From Nocardioides okcheonensis (GTDB lineage Bacteria > Actinomycetota > Actinomycetes > Propionibacteriales > Nocardioidaceae), in assembly GCF_020991065.1 (NCBI RefSeq), contig NZ_CP087710.1, positions 1,860,001 through 1,924,000 on the forward strand: a DNA stretch of 64,000 nucleotides, read 5' to 3'. Under the pieces are notes generated by a model. It had not been told where the DNA came from. It saw only the letters and a program-made list of their open reading frames with translations, and did not search any database. Below, piece by piece: positions 33,055-42,790 of this stretch (the stretch's first letter is position 1; every line of letters begins with the position of its first letter). The translations under genes were made by a program, and so were the position numbers.

Positions 33055-34404
33055 TCATTCTGCCCGGGTGACCGAGGCCACAGCGCGGCGGGCCGAGCCG
33101 ATCACCGCAGGGATGCCGACGCCGTCGTAGGTCGCGCCGCACACGGCCAGCCCGGGCTGGTCGGCCACGGCGGCGCGGACCCGCGCGACGAGGTCGAGGT
33201 GGCCGACGGCGTACTGCGGGAGCGAGCCGCCCCAGCGCTGCACGTGGGTGTCGACCGGGCGGGCGGTGATGCCGGCGATCGCGTCGAGGTCGGCCAGCGA
33301 GACCCGGACGAGGGCGTCGTCGTCGGCCTGCAGGGTCGCCTCCTCGCGGTGCCGGCCGAGGGAGGTGCGGAGGAAGACCAGGTCGGGGTCGAGCTCGCGC
33401 ACCCAGTCCCACTTGCCGAAGGAGAAGGTGGTGGCCTTGATGGTCCGCCGCTCGACCGGCGGCACCAGCACTCCGGAGCGGTCGAAGAGCTCCTCCGGGA
33501 CGTCCGCGGCGCGGAAGGCCAGCGTCACCACGGCGACGCTGGCGGCCTCCACCGTCGCCAGCCCGGCGGCCGCGTCGGGCACGGCGTCGGCGAGCAGCCG
33601 GGCGGCGGGCGCGGCCGGGGTGGCGAGCACGACCGCGTCCGCCTCGACCGTCTCGGCGGCGGTCGTCGGGCCGACGGTGAGCGCCCAGCCCGAGGGCGTA
33701 CGCCGCAGCGCGCGCACGGTCGCGGACGTCCGGACCTCGAAGCCACCGCCGTCGACGAGCAGGCCGGGCAGGCGGCCCATCCCGCCGGGCAGCGTCGCGA
33801 AGACCGGCCCGGTGGCGAGCGGCACCGCGGCGGCCTGCTCGAGCAGGCTCCCCCGCCGCGCCATCGCCAGCAGCTGCGGCACCGCGGCGGCTGCGGAGAT
33901 CCGGCGGGCGTGGCCGGCGTAGACCCCGCCGAGCAGGGGCTCGACGAGGCGGTCGACGAGCTCGTCGCCGAGGCGGGCGGCCACCAGGTCGCCGACCGAG
34001 ACGTCGGCGTCGAAGGCGACGGCGGTCTCGTCCGTCGCCCGGGCCACCCCCTCGGGGCTGAGCACCCCGCTGGCGGCGAGCTGGTCGAGGTCGAACGGCA
34101 CGCCCATCAGCGAGCGCGGCATCGCCCGGACCACCCCGCGCGAGAGCACCCCCGACGTGGCCGGCGTGGGGTGGACCAGCCCGGCGCCGAGCCCGGCCGC
34201 GAGCGCGAGGCCCTCGGGCCGGCGGGCGATCATCGCCTCGGCGCCGACGTCGACGGTCTGCCCGGCGACCTCCGCGCCGCGCAGCTTGCCGCCCAGGACG
34301 GGCGACCCCTCGAGCAGCAGCACGTCGCGCCCGCTCGCGGCGAGGTCGCGAGCGGCGACCAGGCCGGCGACCCCGCCACCGACGACGACCACGTCACGCT
34401 TCAC
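33055..34404 (-). CDS. hemY: Coproporphyrinogen III oxidase (FAD dependent)
   Basis: The 449-residue FAD enzyme oxidises coproporphyrinogen III (or protoporphyrinogen) before iron insertion; cgoX is the newer name. The N-terminus [18 protein letters not shown] is the dinucleotide motif, and [20 protein letters not shown] closes the FAD site. It is followed by hemQ. CAGGGT ends six bases before the GTG, an imperfect leaderless promoter. hemE lies 11 kb away. Confidence 0.92.
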   Translation of the reverse strand: MKRDVVVVGGGVAGLVAARDLAASGRDVLLLEGSPVLGGKLRGAEVAGQTVDVGAEAMIARRPEGLALAAGLGAGLVHPTPATSGVLSRGVVRAMPRSLMGVPFDLDQLAASGVLSPEGVARATDETAVAFDADVSVGDLVAARLGDELVDRLVEPLLGGVYAGHARRISAAAAVPQLLAMARRGSLLEQAAAVPLATGPVFATLPGGMGRLPGLLVDGGGFEVRTSATVRALRRTPSGWALTVGPTTAAETVEADAVVLATPAAPAARLLADAVPDAAAGLATVEAASVAVVTLAFRAADVPEELFDRSGVLVPPVERRTIKATTFSFGKWDWVRELDPDLVFLRTSLGRHREEATLQADDDALVRVSLADLDAIAGITARPVDTHVQRWGGSLPQYAVGHLDLVARVRAAVADQPGLAVCGATYDGVGIPAVIGSARRAVASVTRAE

Positions 34405-34447
34405 ACCACCACCCTGCCAGACGGTCCGCCCGGGACCGGGGGCGCTC

Positions 34448-34453
34448 TAGGCT
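34448..34453 (+). promoter_or_regulatory. -10 hexamer of the NYN gene, leaderless geometry
   Basis: TAGGCT ends six bases before the GTG at 34460. Confidence 0.6.
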
Positions 34454-34459
34454 GCAGGT

Positions 34460-35653
34460 GTGGACCCCAACGTGACCTCGGACCGGATCGCCGTGCTGAT
34501 CGACGCCGACAACGCCAGCCACCGCCAGCTGCAGGCGGTCCTCGGCGAGGTCGCGAAGTACGGCAACCCCACCATCAAGCGGGTCTACGGCGACTGGACC
34601 AGCGACCGGCTGAGCAACTGGGCGCCCAAGCTCAACAGCCTCGGCCTGCGCGCGGTGCACCAGAACGCGTTCACCAAGGGCAAGAACTCCACCGACATGG
34701 CGCTGGTCATCGACGCGATGGACCTGCTCTACGACGGCAACGTCGAGTCGTTCGCGCTGGTCACCAGCGACAGCGACTTCACCGCGCTCACGCACCGGCT
34801 GCGCGAGTCGGGCAAGGCGGTCTACGTCCTCGGCACCCAGAAGGCACCGACCTCGCTGCGCAACGCGTGCGACAAGTTCATCGACCTCGACGTCCTCGCC
34901 GACACCGACGACGACAGCGGCGAGGTCGACGGCGACGAGTCCCCCGACAGCGCCCCGGCGATCAACCTGCAGAGCGCCCTCACCCGCGCGCTCAACGCCG
35001 TGTCCGACGACGACGGGTGGGCCAGCCTGCCCAGCCTCGGCAACCAGCTGGTCCGCACCCACCCGTCCTTCGACCCGCGCGCCTTCGCCGGCGCGGGCGC
35101 CCGGCTGAGCACGCTGGTGGTCGAGCAGGGATACCTCGAGACCTCCGGCGCCGGCAACGCGATGCGCGTACGCCTCAAGGGCGCGCCGGTCGCGCGGAAG
35201 GCGGTGGCGCGGAAGGCGGCTGACAAGGCTCCGGAGAAGGTCGCGGAGAAGGCCGCGGAGAAGGCACCGGACCAGGCCGTGGAGCCCGCTCCGACGGGCG
35301 GCGCCGAGCCGGCACCGGCGACGAAGACCTCCACCCGCAAGCGGACCGCGAAGAAGCAGGCGGCGCCCCAGCGGGCCGGGTCGGCGAAGCAGGCCGAACC
35401 GGAGCAGGCCGAGCCGGAGCAGGCCGAGCCGGAGCAGGCCGAGCCGACGTCCACCGCGAAGAAGGCCGCGACGAAGAAGACCTCGTCGCGTCGGACGGCA
35501 CGCAAGACGACGAAGACGCCGGCGAAGACCGCGGCGAAGGCCGAGCCGCAGCCGGTGCAGCCGCCCGCGGAGGAGAAGCCCGTGGTGCGGGTGACGACCC
35601 GGACCCGCTCCGGGCGTCCGGTGACCCCGGCGGGCGGCACTCCCACGGCCTGA
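34460..35653 (+). CDS. NYN-domain ribonuclease-like protein with OST-HTH/LOTUS domain and histone-H1-like tail
   Basis: The 397-residue product has a PIN-like NYN domain (residues 8-150) with acidic residues in VLIDADNAS, STDMALVIDAMD and VTSDSDFTAL. A LOTUS/OST-HTH-like region follows (about 170-235: LQSALTRALN, WASLPSLGNQLVRTHPSFDPR). The C-terminal 160 residues are rich in Lys, Ala and Pro like histone H1, and contain four EQAEP repeats from a 15-base DNA unit near 35388-35445. RNA cleavage is the known activity of the NYN fold; the basic tail should bind nucleic acid. It is divergent from hemY. Confidence 0.85.
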   Translation: MDPNVTSDRIAVLIDADNASHRQLQAVLGEVAKYGNPTIKRVYGDWTSDRLSNWAPKLNSLGLRAVHQNAFTKGKNSTDMALVIDAMDLLYDGNVESFALVTSDSDFTALTHRLRESGKAVYVLGTQKAPTSLRNACDKFIDLDVLADTDDDSGEVDGDESPDSAPAINLQSALTRALNAVSDDDGWASLPSLGNQLVRTHPSFDPRAFAGAGARLSTLVVEQGYLETSGAGNAMRVRLKGAPVARKAVARKAADKAPEKVAEKAAEKAPDQAVEPAPTGGAEPAPATKTSTRKRTAKKQAAPQRAGSAKQAEPEQAEPEQAEPEQAEPTSTAKKAATKKTSSRRTARKTTKTPAKTAAKAEPQPVQPPAEEKPVVRVTTRTRSGRPVTPAGGTPTA

Positions 35654-35713
35654 GCCGCGTCACGGTTCGGTCACGACCGGAACCCCGGCGGTCGTCGGGG
35701 CCGTCGGAGGGCC

Positions 35714-36679
35714 ATGACGACCGCCCACCTGCTCCGCTCGCGCACCGCCGGCCTCGTGGCCGCGCTCTCCATGACGGCGCTGCTCGCCGCCTGCTCCTCC
35801 CCCGGCGACGACAACGGCGACTCCGCCTCGGCCGGCGACGGCGGCGGGGCCGTCTCGTCCCTGCCCGAGGGGACGGCCGACTCCCCGGGGGGCGGGGCGG
35901 GTGCCGCCGGCAGCAAGGCGGGCGCCGCCGACCGGGACGGTGCCGGTGGGGCCGGGCCGACCACCGCGGCGATGGAGCGCTCGGTGGTCTCGAGCGGGTC
36001 GGTGTCGCTGACCAGCAAGGACGTCGCGACCGCGCGCCAGGACGTGCAGCGGGTGGTGGACGCGCAGGGCGGTGACGTCACCGAGGAGGAGACCACGACC
36101 GCCGACGACGGCGCGGCCTCCTACGCCCGCCTGGTGGTGCGGGTGCCGAGCGCGAAGTTCGGGGCGACCATGGAGGCGCTCGAGCAGGTGGCGACCTTCC
36201 GCTCGTCGAGCCGCGGCTCCGACGACGTGACCACCGAGGTGATCGACACCGGTGCGCGGGTCCGGGCGCAGGAGGCCAGCCTGGAGCGGGTCGAGCTGCT
36301 GCTGGCGGACGCGCGCGACCTCAAGGACGTGATCTGGATCGAGTCGCAGCTGACGTCCCGGCAGGCCGAGCTCGACTCGCTCAAGTCGCAGCAGGCCTGG
36401 CTGCGCGACCAGACCTCCCTGTCCACGATCACCGTCGACATCACCGTCCCGGAGGACCGGGCGGAGGAGCCTGACGGCCCGGACGAGCCGGCCGGCTTCC
36501 TCGCCGGGCTGCGCGGCGGGACGGGTGCGCTCGGGGCGACGGCCACGGTGCTGGCGACCGTCGTCGGCGCGCTGCTCCCCTTCGCGGTCGTGGTCGGCGT
36601 GCTCGGCGTGCCGCTGTGGTTGGTCGTCCGCCGCCGCCGGGCCGGACGCCCGGGGCCCGCCCCCGCCGAGTCGGCGTAG
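35714..36679 (+). CDS. DUF4349 lipoprotein with C-terminal membrane helix
   Basis: The 321-residue product has a lipobox LLAAC, an acidic and Gly-rich linker, a DUF4349 domain (about residues 85-255) with a coiled-coil hairpin around ARVRAQEASLERVELLLADA, and one membrane helix near the end (VVGALLPFAVVVGVLGVPLW) with a basic tail. It would be anchored at both ends. The function of the domain is not known. GGAGG precedes the ATG. Its stop codon touches a large hairpin. Confidence 0.88.
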   Translation: MTTAHLLRSRTAGLVAALSMTALLAACSSPGDDNGDSASAGDGGGAVSSLPEGTADSPGGGAGAAGSKAGAADRDGAGGAGPTTAAMERSVVSSGSVSLTSKDVATARQDVQRVVDAQGGDVTEEETTTADDGAASYARLVVRVPSAKFGATMEALEQVATFRSSSRGSDDVTTEVIDTGARVRAQEASLERVELLLADARDLKDVIWIESQLTSRQAELDSLKSQQAWLRDQTSLSTITVDITVPEDRAEEPDGPDEPAGFLAGLRGGTGALGATATVLATVVGALLPFAVVVGVLGVPLWLVVRRRRAGRPGPAPAESA

Positions 36680-36757
36680 ACGCGCAGGCATTGGTCTCAC
36701 CGGCCGGCCGCTCCACCCGTGGAGCGGCCGGCGTCCGGCGACCAATGCCTGCGTGTC
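36679..36757. terminator. 79-base nested hairpin between convergent genes
   Basis: The outer arms 36679-36696 and 36740-36757 pair at 17 of 18 positions. The inner CCGGCCGCTCCAC pairs with GTGGAGCGGCCGG. It lies between the DUF4349 and MFS genes, so it may end both transcripts. The outer stem is AT-richer than the inner one. Confidence 0.75.
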
Positions 36758-36763
36758 TCCGCG

Positions 36764-38113
36764 TCAGGCGGAGACGGGCTCCCGCTCGTGGGCCGGCGCG
36801 GCGTCGAGCGCCTCGCGGTCCAGGCTCCGGCCCCGGGTCTCGGGCAGGAAGCGGGCGCAGACCAGCGAGAGCGCGGCGACCGCGACGTTGTAGCCCGCGA
36901 CCCACCACAGCGTCCCGCCGCCGCGGGTCACCAGCCACGCGGCGATCAGCGGCGTGAGCCCCGAGGCGAGGATGCCCGAGACCTGGTAGAGCGTGCTGAG
37001 CGCGGTGTAGCGGTAGCGGGTGTCGAACAGCTCGGACCAGAACGCCGCGAGCGGGCCGTAGACGACGCCGTAGACGACGCCGAGCCCGACGACGAAGACC
37101 GCCGAGATGGCCCACCGGTTCTCGGTCTGGACGAGGTACGCCGCCGGGAAGGCGAACAGCAGCCCGATCCAGGCGCCGACCCGGTAGACCGGCTTGCGGC
37201 CGACCCGGTCGGACAGCGCGCCGGCGACCGGGACCAGCACGACGCCGAGCGCGGCGCCGACGATGATCGCGTCGAGCGCCCAGCTGCGCGGCAGCTCGAG
37301 GTTGGTCGCGACGTAGGCGAGCAGGTAGACCGAGAACAGGTTGAACGTGAAGCCCTCGATGAACCGGGTGCCCATGCCGAGCAGCAGCGGCCGCTTCTGC
37401 TCCGCGAGCAGGTCACGCAGCGGGAGCCGCGACACCTCCTTGCGCTCCTGCACCTTCGCGAACTCGGGCGTCTCCATCACCGACAGCCGGATGTAGGCGC
37501 CGATGCCGAGCAGCACGATGCTGACCAGGAAGCAGGCGCGCCAGCCCCAGGCGAGGAACGCCTCGTCGGGCAGCAGGCCGGCGATCGAGAAGGCGCCGGC
37601 CGCGAGGACCAGGCCGCCCGGCACGCCGATGTGGGCGAAGCTGCCGTAGAAGCCGCGGCGCTCGGCCGGGGCGTACTCGACGGCGAGCAGCACGGCGCCG
37701 CCGTACTCGCCTCCCACGCCGATGCCCTGCAGGACGCGCAGCACGACCAGCGCGATCGGCGCCCAGACGCCGATCTGGTCGTAGGTCGGGAGCAGGCCGA
37801 TCAGGGCCGTGCCGACACCCATGATGACGAGCGTCAGGAGCAGCATCTGCTTGCGGCCGATCCGGTCACCGAAGTGGCCGAACACGATGCCGCCGACCGG
37901 GCGGGCGAGGAACCCGACGGCGAAGGTCGCGAAGGCGGCGAACTGCGCCGCCGGTCCGTCGAGGCCGTTGAAGTAGAGCTTGTCGAAGACGACGGCCGCG
38001 GCGGTGCCGTAGAGGAAGAAGTCGTACCACTCGATGGTGGCGCCGACCGCCGACGCGAGCGCCACCCGGCGCGGCGTCGGCGGTGCCTGCGCCGCGTGGG
38101 AGCCGGCGCTCAC
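36764..38113 (-). CDS. MFS transporter, metabolite:H+ symporter family
   Basis: The 449-residue product has about 12 membrane helices and the family motifs ATIEWYDFFLYG in helix 1, GHFGDRIGRKQML after helix 2 and RVLQGIGVGGEYGGAVL. Members take up organic acids, betaines and shikimate. It is the last gene of the organosulfur operon (GTGA overlap), so it probably imports an organosulfur substrate in place of an SsuABC transporter, which is absent. The substrate is inferred. Confidence 0.9.
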   Translation of the reverse strand: MSAGSHAAQAPPTPRRVALASAVGATIEWYDFFLYGTAAAVVFDKLYFNGLDGPAAQFAAFATFAVGFLARPVGGIVFGHFGDRIGRKQMLLLTLVIMGVGTALIGLLPTYDQIGVWAPIALVVLRVLQGIGVGGEYGGAVLLAVEYAPAERRGFYGSFAHIGVPGGLVLAAGAFSIAGLLPDEAFLAWGWRACFLVSIVLLGIGAYIRLSVMETPEFAKVQERKEVSRLPLRDLLAEQKRPLLLGMGTRFIEGFTFNLFSVYLLAYVATNLELPRSWALDAIIVGAALGVVLVPVAGALSDRVGRKPVYRVGAWIGLLFAFPAAYLVQTENRWAISAVFVVGLGVVYGVVYGPLAAFWSELFDTRYRYTALSTLYQVSGILASGLTPLIAAWLVTRGGGTLWWVAGYNVAVAALSLVCARFLPETRGRSLDREALDAAPAHEREPVSA

Positions 38114-38712
38114 GCCGCGTGCTCGTCGTGCTTGGGCGCGACCTGTCCGTCGGCGCCGCGGTCGACCTCGGCGCCGTTGATGCGGCCGTCGAGGCGCGAG
38201 GGGTCGAGGTCGTCGCGGTGCAGCTTGGCGAAGGCGGACCGGTGGAACACCAGCGGGTGCTCGCCGTCGCCGGCGCCGACCTCGTGCACCTCGAGCAGGA
38301 CGATCACGTGGTCGCCGGCGACGACCTCCTCGTGGATCGAGCAGTCGTAGGTCGCGACCGCCTCGTCGAGCAGGACCGCGCCGTTGCCGGTGACCTTGAA
38401 CGGCAGGCCGTCGAAGCGCTGCTCGCGCGGTCCGGCGAGCTGGCGGCAGACGGCGTCGTGGTGGTCGGCGAGCACGCTGATGCCGAGATGGCCGGCCTCG
38501 CGCAGCGCGGGCCAGGTCGAGCTCGACGTGGCGATCGAGAACGACACCAGCGGCGGGTCGATGCTCACCGAGGTGAACGACGACGCCGCGATGCCGGTGA
38601 GCTGTCCCTTCACCGAGCCGGCCACGGCGACGACGCCGGACGGGAAGGCGCCGAAGGCGTCGCGCAGGGTGCGCTGGTCGAGGTGCGGGGCGGGTGTGGG
38701 CTGGAGGCTCAT
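38110..38712 (-). CDS. Flavin reductase-like FMN-binding protein
   Basis: The 200-residue product has the family pattern RDAFGAFPSGVVAVAG, GIAASSFTSVSIDPPLVSF and FDGLPFK, ending in a stretch rich in charged residues. Such proteins reduce FMN with NAD(P)H for two-component monooxygenases. It overlaps its neighbours on both sides. With the other reductase it gives the operon two different sources of reduced flavin. Confidence 0.88.
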   Translation of the reverse strand: MSLQPTPAPHLDQRTLRDAFGAFPSGVVAVAGSVKGQLTGIAASSFTSVSIDPPLVSFSIATSSSTWPALREAGHLGISVLADHHDAVCRQLAGPREQRFDGLPFKVTGNGAVLLDEAVATYDCSIHEEVVAGDHVIVLLEVHEVGAGDGEHPLVFHRSAFAKLHRDDLDPSRLDGRINGAEVDRGADGQVAPKHDEHAA

Positions 38713-39224
38713 GCGTGGACCACCTCGTCGGTGTCGGTCGGAAGAGCGGGCAGGGACGGGGCAGCGGAGGCGAGCCACGCGTCGTACGCCGCGGGGTCGG
38801 CGTGCTCGGCGTCGAGGACGTAGAGCCCGCGGGTCGGCACGGAGGCACCGAGCTCGACGAGCACCTGGCGCAGCCCGTGCTCGGGGGCGAGCGAGTGGGC
38901 CGCGGAGGCGCCGAGCATCAGCGGCACGGCGGTCACCCCGGCCAGTCCCTCGTGCGGGAACCGGTCGAGGAACGCCTTGAGCAGCCCGGTGTAGGTCGCC
39001 TTGTAGGTCGGGCTGGCGACGACCACGACCCGGCTCGCCGCGACCTGCGCGACGAGGTCGGACACGGTCTCGGAGCCCCAGTCGAACAGCTCGCCCGCGT
39101 GGTCGGCGAGGTCGACCACCAGGTCCGCTCCCCCGAGGCGCTCGGCCAGCGTCAGCGCCGCCTCGTGGGTGCGCGAGCGGGGCTTGGGGTTGCCGACGAC
39201 GACGGCGACGCCGCGGGGGCTCAC
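38709..39224 (-). CDS. NADPH-dependent FMN reductase (SsuE/MsuE type)
   Basis: The 171-residue flavodoxin-fold protein has VVVGNPKPRSRTHEAA, ASPTYKATYTGLLKAFLD and LGASAAHSLAPEHGLRQVL. It supplies FMNH2 to SsuD-like monooxygenases. Its GTG overlaps the SsuD stop (GTGA) and its end overlaps the next reductase. Confidence 0.9.
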   Translation of the reverse strand: MSPRGVAVVVGNPKPRSRTHEAALTLAERLGGADLVVDLADHAGELFDWGSETVSDLVAQVAASRVVVVASPTYKATYTGLLKAFLDRFPHEGLAGVTAVPLMLGASAAHSLAPEHGLRQVLVELGASVPTRGLYVLDAEHADPAAYDAWLASAAPSLPALPTDTDEVVHA

Positions 39225-40363
39225 GAGGCCGCCCGCTGCGCGCCGAAGGGCACCGAGGCCCGCGCGGTGACCGGCGCGGGGTTGGTCCACAGGCCGCGCT
39301 TCTCCAGGACCGGGAGCACGCCCTCGCCGAAGTGGTAGGCGCCCTCGAGGTGCGGGTAGGCGGAGAGGACGAACTCCTCGATGCCGACCGCGGCGTACTG
39401 CTCGACGAGGTCGGCGACCTCCTCGTGGCTGCCGACCATCGCGGTGCCGGCACCGCCGCGGACCAGGCCGACGCCGGCCCACAGGTTGGGGTGGATCTCG
39501 AGGCCGTCGCGGCTGCCGCCGTTGAGCGCGAGCATGTTCTGCTGGCCCACCGACTCCGAGCGCTGCAGGCCCTCCTGGACGCGACGGATGTCGTCGTCGG
39601 AGATCCCGGACAGCAGCCGGTCGGCCTCGGCCCAGGCCTCCTCGGAGGTGTCGCGGGTGATGGTGTGCAGGCGGATGCCGTAGGTGAGCTCGCGGCCCTC
39701 CTTCTCGGCGAGCTCGCGGATCCAGGCGATCTTCTTCGCGACCGCGGCCGGCGGCTCGCCCCAGGTGAGGTAGACGTCGGCGTGCTCCGCGGCCACCTTG
39801 CCGGCCGCCGGGGACGACCCGCCGAAGTAGATGCCCGGGATCGGGTCGGGCAGCTGCTGGAGCTTCGCCTTCTCCACGCGCAGGTGCTTGCCGGTGTAGG
39901 TGACCTCCTCGCCGGTCCAGAGCCGGCGCACGATGGTGAGGAACTCGCCGCAGCGCTCGTAGCGCCCGTCCTTGTCGAGGAAGTCGCCGTAGGCGCGCTG
40001 CTCGTGGGACTCGCCGCCGGTGACGACGTTGAGCAGCAGCCGGCCGCCCGAGAGGTTCTGGAAGGTCGCGGCCATCTGCGCGGCGAGCGTCGGCGAGGTC
40101 ATCCCCGGGCGGAACGCGACGAGGAACTTCAGCCGCTCCGAGAGGGGGGCCAGCATGGCGGTGGTCAGCCACGCGTCCTCGCACCACGCACCGGTCGGCG
40201 TCAGCGCGGCCTCGAAGCCGAGCTGCTCGGCGCTGCGGGCGACCTGGCCGAGGTAGGGCACGTCCGCCGGGCGGCCGGCGGTGCCGTGCTCGACGCCGTG
40301 GCCGCCGCTGACGACGTGGCGACCGTCGCCGCCGTTGGTGGGCAGGAACCAGTGGAACTTCAT
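39221..40363 (-). CDS. ssuD: FMNH2-dependent alkanesulfonate monooxygenase
   Basis: The 380-residue luciferase-like enzyme splits alkanesulfonates into an aldehyde and sulfite, giving sulfur for growth. Length and motifs fit SsuD: MKFHWFLPTNGGDGRH, AFRPGMTSPTLAAQMAATFQ, RLLLNVVTGGE and IYFGGSSPAAGKVAAEHADV. It depends on the reductases encoded next to it. A 35-base gap separates it from the gene before it. Confidence 0.92.
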   Translation of the reverse strand: MKFHWFLPTNGGDGRHVVSGGHGVEHGTAGRPADVPYLGQVARSAEQLGFEAALTPTGAWCEDAWLTTAMLAPLSERLKFLVAFRPGMTSPTLAAQMAATFQNLSGGRLLLNVVTGGESHEQRAYGDFLDKDGRYERCGEFLTIVRRLWTGEEVTYTGKHLRVEKAKLQQLPDPIPGIYFGGSSPAAGKVAAEHADVYLTWGEPPAAVAKKIAWIRELAEKEGRELTYGIRLHTITRDTSEEAWAEADRLLSGISDDDIRRVQEGLQRSESVGQQNMLALNGGSRDGLEIHPNLWAGVGLVRGGAGTAMVGSHEEVADLVEQYAAVGIEEFVLSAYPHLEGAYHFGEGVLPVLEKRGLWTNPAPVTARASVPFGAQRAAS

Positions 40364-40398
40364 GTGGATGTCTCTCCAGGGTGGGGTGTGCTGACAGG

Positions 40399-41640
40399 TC
40401 AGAGCTGGCCGTGGTTGGGCGGTGGCGTGCCGTCGACGACGTACCGACCGAGGTGCTGGACCTTCCAGGCGGCGGGGTCGTGCAGGGTGTGCGTACGGGC
40501 GTTGCGCCAGTGCCGGTTGAGGTTGAGCCGGTCGAGGGCCGAGCGGGTGCCGCAGACCTCGAAGAGCCGGCTCGCGACGTCGACCGCGACCTGCGAGGAG
40601 TGGGCGCGCACGGCGGCCACCGCGAGGCTGGCGGCCGCGGCCGATTCGGCGGTCAGGTGGGCGTCGGCCGCGTCGACGGCACGACCGGCCTCGCGCAGCA
40701 GCGCCTCCGACGCGCGTACGTCGACCTCCATCCGGCCGAGCGCCTGGACGACCAGCGGGTCGTCGGCGGCGCGGTCCACGCCGGCGTCGGGGTAGGGCCG
40801 CGACGTGGTGCGGACGAAGTCGGCGGCGTCGCGCAGCGCGGCGCGGGCGATGCCGACGTCGAGGGCGGCGTGCAGGACCTGCGCGAACGCGCCGTAGGTC
40901 TGCGGTCCCTCGAAGGTCAGGTGGTAGGGCGTGATGCGGGCGTCGTCGACCTCGACGTCGACCAGGTCGACGGTGCCGCTGGCGGTGGTCCGCTGGCCCA
41001 TGCCGGCCCAGTCGTCGGTGACGGTCACGCCGGGAGCCTGCCGCTGGACCCACGCCACGTGGAGCGGTCCGGCGCCCGGAGTGGCGAGGGTGTCGAGGTG
41101 CGCGAGCACCGGGATCCAGTCGGCGAACAGCGCACCGGTGCTGTAGCCCTTGGTGCCGTTGAGCAGCCAGCGGCCGTTGCCGACCGGGGTGAGGGAGGTG
41201 CGGATGTCGCGGACGTGGCGGGTGCCGACCTCCGACTGGGCGTTGCCGAAGCGCTTGCCGGCGAGGACCTCGCCGAAGAAGTAGCGCTGCTGCTCCAGGG
41301 TGCCCTGGTGGCGCATCGCGTTGACGTAGACGAAGTGGCTGTGCGGCACCTGGGCCACGCTGGGGTCGCCGGTCGCGAGGATCCGGAACACCTCGACGAG
41401 CGCCTCGACGGGGAGCGCGGCTCCGCCGTCCTCCTTGGGCACGGTCACGGCCAGCAGCCCGGAGGCGGACAGCCGCTCCAGCTCGCGCTCGGGCAGCAGC
41501 CGGTCGCGGTCGCGCTCCACGGAGGTCGCGGCCAGCTCGGCGGCGATCTCGGTGGCGACGGCGACCGCCTCGTCGGCGGAGAGGACGGGGACGGTCGTCT
41601 GGTCGACGGCGTGGTCGACGAGCGTCGTGGGGTGGTTCAT
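40399..41640 (-). CDS. SfnB-family sulfur acquisition oxidoreductase (acyl-CoA dehydrogenase fold)
   Basis: The 413-residue product looks like the SfnB branch of the acyl-CoA dehydrogenase superfamily, with NAQSEVGTRHVRD, GTKGYSTGALFADWI, GMGQRTTASGTVDL and RHWRNARTHTLHDPAAWK. SfnB-type proteins occur in dimethyl sulfone and sulfonate gene clusters. They resemble DszC-like flavin monooxygenases more than true dehydrogenases. The ATG overlaps the sfnG stop. The exact reaction is not known. Confidence 0.85.
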   Translation of the reverse strand: MNHPTTLVDHAVDQTTVPVLSADEAVAVATEIAAELAATSVERDRDRLLPERELERLSASGLLAVTVPKEDGGAALPVEALVEVFRILATGDPSVAQVPHSHFVYVNAMRHQGTLEQQRYFFGEVLAGKRFGNAQSEVGTRHVRDIRTSLTPVGNGRWLLNGTKGYSTGALFADWIPVLAHLDTLATPGAGPLHVAWVQRQAPGVTVTDDWAGMGQRTTASGTVDLVDVEVDDARITPYHLTFEGPQTYGAFAQVLHAALDVGIARAALRDAADFVRTTSRPYPDAGVDRAADDPLVVQALGRMEVDVRASEALLREAGRAVDAADAHLTAESAAAASLAVAAVRAHSSQVAVDVASRLFEVCGTRSALDRLNLNRHWRNARTHTLHDPAAWKVQHLGRYVVDGTPPPNHGQL

Positions 41641-42752
41641 GCAGCGTCCTCCCGCTCGGCGGCCTCGAGCTCGCGGACGATCGGCAGCACCTCGCGGCCG
41701 AAGTGCTCGACCTCCTCCTGGAAGTGCAGGAAGCCGAGGAGGAACAGGTCGACGCCGCGGCGCTTGAACTCCAGCATCCGGTGGGCCACCTGCTCCGGGG
41801 TGCCGACGAGGCCGGTGCGGAAGCCGTCGTTGTACTGGACCAGGTCGCGGAAGTCCGAGTCCTGCCACATGCCCTTCTTGTCCCCGGTCGACTGGCCGGC
41901 CTGCTTGACCGCGTCGCCGAAGCCCCGGACCGCCTCGGGGTTGGCCTTGGCGATGATCTCCTCGAGGGTGGCGTGCGCCTCGGCCTCGGTGTCGCGGGCG
42001 ACCATGAAGCCGTTGACGCCGATCTTCACGGTGCGGCCCGCGGCGGCGGCCGACGCAGCCACGCCCTCGACCTGCTCGGCGATGCCGTCGGGGGTGTTGC
42101 CGTTGGCGAAGTACCAGTCGCTGACGCGGCCGGCCATCGCCTGGGCGACGCCGGAGTTGCCGCCCTGGAAGATCTCCGGCAGCGGGCGGCCGGGCAGGTC
42201 GAGCGGCTTGGGGTTCATGGCGAAGTCGCGCAGCTGGAAGAACTCGCCGTGGAGCTCGGCGCCGTCGCGCGACCAGATCTCGCGCATGTAGGCGATGAAC
42301 TCCTCCGCCATCCGGTAGCGCTCGCCGTGCTCGAGCCACCGCACGCCCATGCTGGTCGCCTCGTCCTTGAACCAGCCGGACACGACGTTGATGGCGGCGC
42401 GGCCGTTGCTGAGGTGGTCGGCGGTGGCGATGAACTTCGCCAGCACGCCGGGGTGCCACATGTAGGGGTGGACGGCGGAGATGACCTTGAGCCGCTCGGT
42501 CGCCAGCAGCAGGGCCAGGCTGAAGCTGGTCGCCTCGTGCTGGAAGGCGGCGCCGTAGGAGGCGGTGTAGCGCACCTGGGTGAGCGCGTAGTCGAACCCG
42601 TTCTGCTCCGCGGTCTGCGCCAGGCGCTTGTTGTAGTCGTAGTCCCAGCCGGTGCGCTGCTCGATGTCGGAGATGACGAGGCCACCGGAGACGTTGGGCA
42701 CCCAGTAGGCGAACTGCAGCGGCTCGCGGGCGGCGGCGGGGGACGTGCTCAT
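41637..42752 (-). CDS. sfnG: Dimethyl sulfone monooxygenase
   Basis: The 371-residue product is a luciferase-like FMNH2 enzyme that converts dimethyl sulfone to methanesulfinate. It is highly typical of SfnG: FAYWVPNVSGGLVISDIEQR, NGFDYALTQVRYTASYGAAF, TADHLSNGRAAINVVSGWF, then FQGGNSG and SSLALLLATE-like helices. GAGGAG precedes the ATG. It is the first gene of the six-gene overlapping operon sfnG, sfnB-like, ssuD, two reductases, transporter. Confidence 0.93.
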   Translation of the reverse strand: MSTSPAAAREPLQFAYWVPNVSGGLVISDIEQRTGWDYDYNKRLAQTAEQNGFDYALTQVRYTASYGAAFQHEATSFSLALLLATERLKVISAVHPYMWHPGVLAKFIATADHLSNGRAAINVVSGWFKDEATSMGVRWLEHGERYRMAEEFIAYMREIWSRDGAELHGEFFQLRDFAMNPKPLDLPGRPLPEIFQGGNSGVAQAMAGRVSDWYFANGNTPDGIAEQVEGVAASAAAAGRTVKIGVNGFMVARDTEAEAHATLEEIIAKANPEAVRGFGDAVKQAGQSTGDKKGMWQDSDFRDLVQYNDGFRTGLVGTPEQVAHRMLEFKRRGVDLFLLGFLHFQEEVEHFGREVLPIVRELEAAEREDAA

Positions 42753-42790
42753 GGGTTCTCCTCGGGACGGTCCTACGGTTTCGCGCTTAA

